In this document: positions 53,601 through 64,000 of the stretch, piece after piece
Position numbering within the stretch: the first letter of the stretch is position 1
Layout of the letters: each line of letters begins with the position of its first letter
Made by a program: the position numbers and the translations under genes
Source: Todiramphus chloris collaris
Lineage: Eukaryota > Chordata > Aves > Coraciiformes > Alcedinidae
Assembly (NCBI GenBank): GCA_025345505.1
Contig: JANVCC010000018.1
Location: 8,586,998 to 8,650,997, forward strand
Reading direction: 5' to 3'
Length of the DNA: 64,000 nucleotides
Notes under the pieces: model-generated
Told to the model about the DNA's origin: nothing
What the model saw: only the letters and a program-made list of their open reading frames with translations
Databases searched by the model: none

Positions 53601-56600
53601 TCCTTTGCTGATGTGGTTGAGACTATTAAATTGTGCAATGATAAACAACAATTTATTGTAAATTAAACTGTTTGGCTTTTGGTACTCTGTTCTTATTTTA
53701 ATCAAAACAAAAAAATCTTCCAGCTGTTTCTACAAATCCAAAACCATGTTGACACAACCATTATCCAGTGAAGACTTGAAGGTATTCAGTTGTCACCTTG
53801 TCATCTTGTTTTAGATCAATTAAAAGCTGAGTAGAAAGCCCAGGTGTACAGGAATGTGTGTGTTCTTTATGTAGGTAGTTTGGAGGAGGCCTTTGTTTTG
53901 TTCTTTAATATTTATATGAAGCAATGATCACATGAAGTGAATCATAGTCACTTAGGGTTTCTGCGTAAACAATGCTCATTGGTCAATACCACGCCTTTGG
54001 GGAATGGGTGTTTAATAAACTTTGCTTTGAGGGCTCACTATTCCTGTGAAATAAGTAGTTTCTCTTCCCTCTGTGTTGTAAAATTTCCTGTGAAGTTCCT
54101 ACATACTTAAAGTTGACAGACTGATCACTCTAGATACCAAAGTATATTAACAGTGACAAGAGTGAAACTCTGAGAGTCCCCACACCTTCCCACTGTGGTG
54201 TTTGTTGAAGGAATAGGGGGCAGAACATACTGGCCTTGTAGGGTGCTTTGTTCCCTGGACACGTGCTCAGGCCATGCCCCCTTCATTTTTTTCAGTGATA
54301 TATTTACCACTTGATTAGGGCTGCGGAGCTGCCTTGGCACCCACGGCGAATTAATGAAGAGCTTGCAGATAATGGTAGCTTTTTGTTAACAAGATCCAAA
54401 ACTTCTGAGACATTGCATCGTTCTGTACAGCGCCTCGAACCATTCAGGTCTTGAGCCCTCTGTAATGTGAAGAGTGAAAAACTATTGATGAAAACAGAAG
54501 CAGCTGCCTGGTGATTAGCTGAAAGAGCATCTCTGCCTTACACATTCATCTACATATGCATCATCCTGAGCCTTGCAATCTTGCAGTTTAATAGGATGTT
54601 AAATAAGCTGAGTGACACTTTTACAAATACTCTTTATTGTCACAACAATCAACAATGACAATTCCACTATAATGTAAGCATACATGTGCTATTTTTAGCA
54701 GGTTGATCAAAGCACTGTGAGAGTGGGGGATACAATCCAGTGCTCTCAGCAACTCCCGGGCACAGGGCACGTTTACCTTCAGTAAATTCACTGGCCAACT
54801 TTCAGTAGTCTCCAGGTCCACTCTTAGTCTCTGTGGCTTATGTCTGGGCCAGCTCTCTGCCTCCCCGTGTGCTTAACCAGTAAAAATCACTGGACTTTGA
54901 ATTGGGGGTAATTTAAACCAGGTGTATCTGGATTTCTCTCTGTAGTTCTGTGTAATATTTTTTGTATTTTGACTGATTGTTATCACAAGAAGAGTTTCCG
55001 TAAGTAATGGGGTCATTAACCTTTACACATTACTTAATGGTATATACCATGGCATTTGTAGGTGTGACAATATCTGGTGCTCATGACAGGGAATGTCCTC
55101 CATCTTCAGAATGACTGGCCTTATAATAATTCTGAAAGTTGTGACTTGAATATAATTCTGTACCACATTCTACTTGATTTCAGCTAGTGTCAATTGCTTA
55201 TAAGGTCCTGGCATTTGAAAAGTAAGGAAACTATTCACTGATGTTGAACATTTGAATGTCATTAATTTCCTTCATTTCACTCGTGTTTTTCCACTTCACT
55301 TATTTAAAGACACAAATATTACATACTTTTTAATGAATATGTCAGCCATTTAATAAAATTTGCTAAATATGTTCTATCTGCAGTTGTATTGCAATGAAGC
55401 TGAACTATATCTTTTAAGCAATTCCACAGTCAAATCCACATTTCAAAACCCTAGCTCAGCAATTTCACAGTAAACTAAGAAATAGTTGATAAGTGTGTGA
55501 AAAACTATAAATTTTATGTTTCTCTATTACTATCTGCAAAACACTAAAGAAAGAAATTAAATAAAATTATCCTCCATCTTACCACCATCTTTTACACTTG
55601 TGTGCCATTAAAAAATGCAGGAATGTAACAGCTTTCCTGGTTTCTCCTTTTTCCTCTGAGGTTTAGCAACTTCACCCAGTGGTTAGTATAGCACTCCAAG
55701 CAACTAATCCTGTATCTATAAGCTGTAATGTCAAAGGATTAATGTGTGCCTGGGAACGCAGGTCAAATATGCTTTAGATCACAATAGTTTGAGTTCAGCT
55801 CCTGACTGCAATATCACAAAACTACCATATAATTTAGTACAAGTCTTGCATTCCTATACTTCAGCTGCTGGTTGCCTTTAATAAAAAGAGGCCCAGGATT
55901 GATTTCCCTGAGAATGTGTTTTTCTTTGTCTAAAAGCAAAGTAGTATCAGCTGGAAAGGAGAGAAGGGTTTCTTAAAATAGGTCTGTATTTGATATAAAT
56001 AGCACTTTCAAAGTCTGGTTTTAAAATGCTGTAGAAAGTCCAGTATGTGAAGTTCCGGGTGTTTCCTGAATTCCTCCTGCTTGCTCTGTTGCAGTGCCCA
56101 GATGGTGTACATCTCTCGGTGGGGTGCCCTGCCTTCCCCTGGGTAGCTGCTGAGCCCACTGCACACGCAAGCAGGGGCAGACATTAGGTGACTCTGGTCT
56201 CAGGGCAAAGACAAGTATTTTAAAATGCTTTTTTACAAAACTATTGAATCTAATTTGCATAATACTACATCTGTTTTATTTGCACTCAGTCACCAACAAA
56301 GCACAGCAATTTATACCTAATTATCTGCAATTGCGATATCCAGAATCTCTTACTTTACTTTCTTGATACCTCTGTTAGGTACTGTAGTTGTGTATCTTTA
56401 AGGGTTTTATATGAATTCTTGCAATATGTTTTTATTTCCAGAAAAAAAAAGAGTGTCAGGTATCCTTTTAGAGTATTTATTTGATCTTGAACAAAGATTG
56501 AAATACATTTCTTGAACTAGCTTTAAAATGTAGTTGAGAATAGGTATATTAATTCACTTTTGGTTACTGCAGGTGGGGTTTTAATTAATTTCATTCTAGT

Positions 56601-57217
56601 TTAAGGCTATGGTGCATTCTATTATAACTTAAAATAATTACCAGCTTTAGAATATGTATATTTGATTATAACATATAAAAAGCAATATTGTGCACCACCG
56701 TACACATCTTCATGAAGGGGCTGTGTGCTTCGACTCCTGTTCTGACCAAGTTTGCTTATACTGAGACACAAATTGAAGACTGTGTGCTGTCAAACTGTAA
56801 AGTTCCTGTCACAGCAGCTGACTTTTTTTTATGTGTTTGGTTGAAAATAGTTTGCCAGAGGGGAAAAAAAAACCCAAGGCAATGTACTTGTGCTGATATA
56901 AACCCTGGGCTGGGATGTTGGTTCCTGCCTGCTGCCCTCTGCTGGGGTCCTGCCCTCCTGGAGCAAGTGACCTGGTTCCTCTCATGGGCACCTCAGAACC
57001 CATGGAAGTGAGCATTTCATCACCACGCTCTTCTTCGCGTTGTCTTCTAAAGCATTTGAGCTGGGCACACCGCAAAGCCTGCCTTCGTGTCTGAGGTGCA
57101 GCGCGCCTGGAAACCCAGCCGCATTTCAGGCTGGGACTCATTTGAAAATGAAGCGTCCCGGGCTGGGGCGCGGTGCCGTAGCACTTCGCTGACTGCCGTT
57201 TTCTCGTGGCCCGCCAG

Positions 57218-57458
57218 GTTCTTCGCTCCGTGCTGCTGTTCCCGACGATAGAACGTATGGCTCAGTCCCCTCAAGGAAAGCTCATGACCCCGCTGCTGTG
57301 CAAGCTTCGTTACGTTCTGTACATGCCCGTCTACCTGCTGTCCTTCCTACCAGAGGGAGTCAAAGCCTCCCTGGTGCGATTTGCTCTGCGAGGGATGAAG
57401 ACCTGTGATGAATCTTCCATAACAACCTCTGTAAATCTCTTCAGTGTGGACTGCATTG
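57218..57458 (+). CDS. LDAH: LDAH internal coding exon: LLFPTIERM / cap region
   Basis: A 241-base exon beginning in phase 0 after CCCGCCAG and ending with one base of a split codon at ATTG|GTGAGA. It reads VLRSVLLFPTIERMAQSPQG, then KLMTPLLCKLRYVLYMPVYLLS, LPEGVKASLVRFALRGMKT, and ends NLFSVDCI. Human LDAH has VIRAFLLFPTIERMSESPNG and TPLLCWFRYVLY at the same place. LFPTIERM follows the strand after the nucleophile helix. The next part, rich in Leu, Tyr and Pro, is the insert that caps the active site and in this family is thought to hold the hydrophobic lipid-droplet-binding helices. Open reading continues into the intron on both sides but is non-coding there. G+C is markedly higher than in the other two exons. 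Confidence 0.95.
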
Positions 57459-57467
57459 GTGAGAATC

Positions 57468-57498
57468 TTTTTTTTTTTTTTCTTTGGTTTTTTTTTTT
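57468..57498 (+). promoter_or_regulatory. LDAH: U-rich tract just downstream of a 5' splice site
   Basis: Nearly continuous T (14 T, C, TTT, GG, then 11 T) starting nine bases after the GT of the donor at 57459. In vertebrates, U-rich stretches in this position bind TIA1/TIAL1 and help U1 snRNP use weak donors. The donor here, ATTG|GTGAGAAT, has a non-consensus base two before the junction. The regulatory role is inference from position. Confidence 0.35.
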
Positions 57499-59884
57499 AG
57501 TTATGCCTGCTTTTGTATCGTTCTCATTTAGTAAATGTTGATGTAGCGTTGTGGGCAAAAGCTTAAGGGAAACGCACAAAAAGAAGTTTTGTAGAAGGGC
57601 AGGTCTAATCTTTCCTCAGGTTAAGACCTGAAATACAGTACAGGAAAATCTCAAATGAGTCAATTAAAAATAAAAATCTTAAGGGGAAAATGACAAATGC
57701 AAATGCAGTATTTTCCCAAAGAATATATATAATGAAAATTGACTTAAACAGTGTTTTAATCACATGAGATATGGTTTCCAGTCTGCTTTATGTTGCTTAT
57801 GCCTGCTTACTTTTTGCATTTCACTCATACTGGATAGAGAAAATAAATCAGTAGCCAGTTTCACAAAAGATTCCTTGCATCTTTTTTTTTTTAAATCTAT
57901 GATTTAACCAGCTGTATAGATTTTGTCATCTGAATTAGAATGCTGGTAAATGCAGAAAAGGGCCTTCAGCCTACAAAGACACATAGAAGTTACCTTATGT
58001 GCCAAAGAATTTCAGCACTTTTTTGGACATGTGGAGAAAGGTAGAAGATTAGCATTCCTCCAGTTCATGTAGTACACGTATTTTGCACATTCTAGCAAGA
58101 GAAACAGCTTTAAGAAAGGGAATAATTTCAGATAAATTATGTTAAGTTTGGAATGAAAACCAGAACATGGATTGTGCTATGCTCCAGGTATTTTTGTAAG
58201 GTAGCAGTTGAAAACAATTTGGAATAGAATTGACGTGCTAACACAGTAATAATAGCAAGAAGGAAGTTTTGATTGCATTAATAGTAGTAAAAACACATTC
58301 TAACATTTCAGTTGAGCTCTGCCTTCTATCAGTTAAATTTTACCTCCTAATCGTCCAAACAGATGTGCCAGAGGAACTGTGATTGCAGCAAGGTCCTGTA
58401 CCTTTCACAGATATCTGTGGATGTGTTGGTCTGCACTGGAACCTTGCTGTAGGACTGCATAGAGACCGAAAGCTGGATGGGCAGTGGGGCGGTCTTACTG
58501 CCAAACCTCGACAGCCCCGTTTATATTGTATAAACGTGGGCTAATGACAGGCTCTCTGCTGCATACATACATGTGCCTGACAAAACCAGGATCCTGGCTG
58601 ATGGTGGCAATTTCTGATGGGAGTCCTATGGTTTGTTGCTTGCGTTCCTATTGTGGCAGTTTGATGGTGACCGAGTAGAAAGCCAACGTGCAGCGGTATG
58701 CACGCTGGGCTTTCAGGCTTCTTCCTTTGATGATGTGGTCTCAGAGAAAGGTATGTGAAGGTCTGTGAGGTCACATCTCCACAAGCCAGGAACCCTTCTC
58801 TGGTCCCCACAGATAAACTTTTACCTCTCAAAACAGGTTATCCACATCCAGGGTTGTATTGGAAATGGTCCTTGGCCTGCATTAACCTCCAAAAAAAGCC
58901 TGGCCAGCCATTGTTTGTGAGGGCTGCTTGGCCCAGACCGCAGCAGTGGCAGGAATTATTTAACAGAAGAGATTTTGTGTGCTGCTGTTGGAGCCTGACT
59001 CTCTGAGCTCTTCAGTCTCCAGGTGAGAGGGTTAGTGGGTGCATGTCAGCCTGGTGCAGTTCTACATGTGCACCGAGCTTCTGGTCTGTGTCCAAGCTGC
59101 AAGGTAAATTGAGGCTAGAAACCAGTCTGAAGGCTCTTGTACTCAGAGAATGTGATCTCTGCCTGTGTTCATTGTATTGCCTGAATTCATTATACCAGAA
59201 TGAAAACCCCTGTGAGCAAATGTCTTGTAAAACTTGCATAAATAGACTTTACTGATGCAACTAGTTCCTTTGGGCTTGTGATACCATCTCTCTCAAAAAG
59301 AATTCCTCTTTGGTTTCATCTTTGGAAACTGATGATGTTTTACAGCCCAGTGACTCAGGACCACATACATGGATTAGTAATTTTAGAGCTTTGCGGATGT
59401 TGCCTGTTAACCTTCTCTTGTATTGTTTGTGGACAATAGAAAATATAACCATTCAGCAACAATTTGCTAAATCTAACACAACAACCAAGTCTGTCTTGTG
59501 GGACTGTTCATCCGTGAGTTACTGAAGCCTCTGAATTTGTGGTAAATGTATTTCTGGTGGATTCCTTGTCCCTTAATAAACTGCTAGATATGGTTCAGAA
59601 GCATTTAGCAAATGGACTTGTTTCTCCTCTCCAGGAAGTTTGCATGTCAACTCATTAAAAATACACATATTGCCTTTGGCCTGTGCATCTGTTGCATTAC
59701 TGTAATCGTAATAAAAGCTATGATTAAGGGCAGAAAAGATGGTAAAAGTTTCCTTAAAACTAATACGTCCGTTAAAACAAACCAACCTGCCAGGGACATG
59801 TTGCCACGTCCAAAGCTTAGTCACAACAATGTTTTCTCTCCTCTGAAAGGAAATGAGATTTGAAAAGTTAATTATAGCAGAACT

Positions 59885-59955
59885 CTAAGACCAAGTGCTT
59901 CTCCCATTGACTTGGAGAGTGAAAAGCCCCATTCAGTGGCAGCAGAATCAGGCCC
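59885..59955. repeat. Ancient repeat-like phrase
   Basis: 'cttctcccattgacttggag' followed later by 'gcagaatcaggccctt' resembles the worn 'ctcccattgacttcaatgggagcaggatcaggccc' phrase frequent in old amniote repeats. Family unknown. This is a short match only. Confidence 0.25.
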
Positions 59956-62269
59956 TTGCTTGAAAGAGTCAGTGGAGGAAGAATTTTATTACCTCTCTGT
60001 CCCACTGTTTCAAATTATGTTTGTTCTTGCTTCTTCCCCAAACTCATCTTTCCATTGTCCTGACTTTATAATTGCTGGTACGGAGAAGCAGCAGTCACAC
60101 AGCAGATGGCATTGCGTGACACTGCACGGATAGGCAACAAAATACAACCTCTTGTCCCAAAGGGGAAATAGTGCAGAAAGAATATAGACAGCAGGGACTG
60201 TCAAGAAACTGGAGAGAAAGGAAGAATGGGAAGACATAGTGTATAAATAATGAGGGACCCATTAGAAATAAGCAAAGGGGTGTGAGGGCAGTTTGCCTAC
60301 CTGGATCAAACTTCTGGAAAAGATATTTTAGGGCAGAAGAAGCATTGCAAAGAACAAACTAGCATTTGGGTGCTTGTATTCATGAACCTAGGGAGATGAA
60401 TAGACAGAAAAATGGGACAATAGTGACCTTGAGTTATCTGAAACATTGACACTCTGTTTATTCAGGCTAGCAAAACAAGGCTACCCCTATCTAGCACCGT
60501 GGTGCTTGTTCTACAAATCATGTCGAGTCCCGCAATGCTGGAATACTTTGGCACTCCAGCACATTGAAATTTGTAAACATTTTCTCAGTGACAGATGCCA
60601 GTAGCAGACTTACAGTGACAGTAAACCGTTCTATCTACACGGGACAGGATTTATTGTGCAGCCATTTGACTGGCAAACTTCCTCCATTTGTTTCTGCAGA
60701 ATTTCCACAAAAGCACAGACATTACATAATGGGTAAACACCGCAAGGCTTTTGCGAGAGGCGGGCTCGCAGGTCAGAGGTTACCGTCTGGATGACAGTGA
60801 AGATACAGATAAGCACAATAGCAAGAAAAACCTCCAACTGGCCCAAACGCAGGGCGTCCTTTCTGATCTTGAACCTGTGACTTCCCTGGAGGAATCTCCC
60901 TGTTTGTTTTAAGCTCTTTGGGGAGCAGGGGAACACTGCGATTAGGGGTGGGGGAGGTCTGCTTGGTCTGTAGGTTGGGAAGGATGGGACTCAGAAACCT
61001 GCAAGGAGGGTTTCAGATGAATTTAGGCTGTCACACAGATGCAGGCTGGAGACAGTAGATTTCTGGTTTATTTTAAGCATCCAAGAGATACTGTAAGAAG
61101 ACAAGGAACTAATATTAAACTTCAGAGTTTGGATTCAAATTTCATCTTGCTCCACGAGTGGAGACATTCAGATTTTATGTGGAGCATTTACATGTCCCTC
61201 ATCTTACAGAGAAAAAAGGGCTGAGGCAGTTTCAGGCACAGCAGCCTTACGCCCGCAGGACTGCATAGCAAGCGAGAGTCCAGGCTGAGCTATCGAGGCT
61301 TGTCTCCCAGCGGTAGCTGCCTCTCTCTGCTGGCTGTACAGGATGGCACAATTACACCCCTGAACTGCTATAGAGTAAAATTTAAACTTTATCATAGGAA
61401 AAAAAAATTGCAGAACTATCAAAGAGCATCTGGGAGATAAATTTGTACCGAAAGCTGGTGAAATGTAGGCTTCCAGTCGCTGTGAAAATGGTACATAAGC
61501 TTTTACATTGCATTTTTTTTCTCCACTGAGCCAACTGGAAAACTTCATTCTGGATTGGAATTGTCCCAAACTTGGGAGATGCCATGTCTTGAAATCTGTT
61601 TCTATTCCAGTCCTCTCTTCTTAATCAGAGAGATTTTGAATATGACATTATGAGTTGTCTTCAGCTGACACTGCAGACATCATGCTGCCTGAATAGTTGG
61701 CAGGGCAGGTGAATCACAGCCTGCAGATGACTGTTTCTCTTTGCTGACCTCAGAGGGACCCTCTCTCTACTATATATCTAAAACTGGAGGAGGAGAATCC
61801 CACTCTGCATCTACTGGCTGTTCATTTTGCTGCAGACATCAGAGAACAGTGTGGTCTGAATTGTCCATGCAGGCTGACTGAAATCAAAGCCCTGGTAGTA
61901 AAAAGTGGTTGCTTTGTGTCTTCTGACGAATGTAAGTTTTAGATAACTTCTGGCTATAATGCAGAAAGTGTTTCAAGGATATTTTTCTACTTCTATAATT
62001 AGATGTGTATAGAATTTCAGACATGATATATAGCTAGACAATTTCACTGAGAACAGAAAGAACTGATAGTACATAAATTACATCTGCATAACCTAAATAA
62101 TGTTAAATCTGAACAATCTAGTGTAGTGTATCACAGCTGGGCAGAAAGGACGATGCTCTGTAGATCTCTCTTCTTCCTATGTACTTTTTTTGATACTCAG
62201 CAAGGCAGAAAGAGGTCAAAATGATATTGCAGATAACCTCCCTTGCTCTCACTAGGACACAGTTACTAT

Positions 62270-63228
<959 letters not shown>

Positions 63229-63860
63229 TTAATTAGGATTCAAGAGAGGTCATCTTTCCTGAAATCAGGTAACTCTACAGCTGTCTCTTAAAAGATGTTT
63301 TTTGCCTGAATTTGCTACTGCCTGATATTACCAATGGTCAGAAGGCTGCTTTAGCTCGCCCAGCAGTCTGAGCCGGCAGCTCAATCCTCTGCTTCTGCAG
63401 AGTTTCTGTCAGGCTCCTGTGTGCTGTCACAGTTGAGCCCTATCCACTTCTGACATTTTAAGTGATGATCGTAATATGTATTTCTGCAAAGTGTTTAAGA
63501 GCGTGTTTCCTTACCTGTGGAAACACAGTCGTATTTTATCACCTGCTTCGCAGGAAAAGGGGCCAAAGAATAACAGTCTTTAATTTTTTCATGTTTCCTC
63601 TGCTACTGTTTATTTTCCTGTGTGATGCCTGACTAAAATGTTTGTTTAATGTAGCCGGACAACTCACCTTACCAAGGCAGCACTTAAGCTGATGGAAAAA
63701 CCTCACATCTGCTTTATTCTTTCTGTGAGTGAACTAAACTTTTCCTTATTTCATAGTAGGATGCTCATATTAAATTACTGGAGGAAGGCAATGACTTTTA
63801 TGTATTTATAGTGCTGTTTATTTTTTAATGTCAATCTGCTTTATAATTTACCTCATTTCC

Positions 63861-63879
63861 AAAAGAAAGAAAGAAAGAT
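63861..63879 (+). repeat. (GAAA)n short tetranucleotide repeat
   Basis: AAAAGAAAGAAAGAAAGAT: about four GAAA units. Short and otherwise unremarkable. Confidence 0.8.
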
Positions 63880-64000
63880 GTTGAACAAGGACTTTTATTA
63901 CTTGCAAAAGCTTTTACTTTCCTGTGAAAGCCTTGTGAAAATAATAGTAATAATGTGGAAATTTCTCATTGGGTTTATTTCTGTTAATTATTCCTCTCTT

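Larger units (their letters stand above)
27052..57217 (+). other. LDAH: LDAH intron, complete, about 30.2 kb
   Basis: A GT-AG intron in phase 0, from CAG|GTACATTA to GTGGCCCGCCAG. It contains three CR1 copies (30340-30625 sense, 47185-48462 sense, 50033-50615 antisense), a run of 35 T at 32264, a G run at 36014, simple-sequence stretches, a 19-bp tandem duplication at 49952, and faint ancient-repeat-like phrases between about 41280 and 42240. The last 300 bases are clearly richer in G+C and CpG than the rest. I see no nested gene. The longest open frame (minus strand, 50920-51447) is not recognised and is within what chance allows. Confidence 0.88.

Noticed and set aside
57206-57541. 111-codon + strand frame taken as one whole gene
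   Set aside because: Only 57218-57458 is exon. The first residues and the Phe-rich end are intron read-through past good splice sites.

Overview
The window is vertebrate nuclear DNA, most probably from a bird. Long AT-rich non-coding stretches hold widely spaced short coding exons with GT-AG boundaries. The interspersed repeats are mainly CR1 LINE fragments of the avian type, 5'-truncated and ending in the degenerate tail related to ATTCTATGA. I see no bacterial, plasmid or phage organisation and no operons. The species cannot be fixed from the sequence alone.

The only gene I can support is LDAH (lipid droplet-associated hydrolase, C2orf43 in human), read on the + strand. Three consecutive internal coding exons are present: 7337-7471, 26882-27051 and 57218-57458. 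Their phases are compatible (1/1, 1/0, 0/1), so they join into one uninterrupted frame. They cover the core of an alpha/beta-hydrolase: the GNPG oxyanion-loop region, the SHAGH segment, the nucleophile elbow and the start of the cap region. The initiator exon lies upstream of the window. The exons with the catalytic Asp and His lie downstream. About 99% of the window is therefore intron: the 3' end of one intron (1-7336), two complete introns of about 19.4 kb and 30.2 kb, and the 5' part of a fourth.

The introns carry six recognisable CR1 fragments, three on each strand. The longest (about 47185-48462) and the one at 62270-63228 retain degenerate reverse-transcriptase coding sequence that has lost the FADD catalytic motif. 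There are also two probable hAT-type DNA-transposon remnants, several homopolymer or simple-sequence tracts (notably a 54-base pure purine run and a run of 35 T), and faint ancient-repeat-like stretches.

I found no convincing new biological system. The points most worth checking are an Ala in the first position of the LDAH nucleophile elbow (AHSIG instead of GHSIG), a recent-looking 35-bp tandem duplication inside a CR1 copy, a U-rich stretch just after the donor of the third exon, and a few unassigned minus-strand open frames inside introns.
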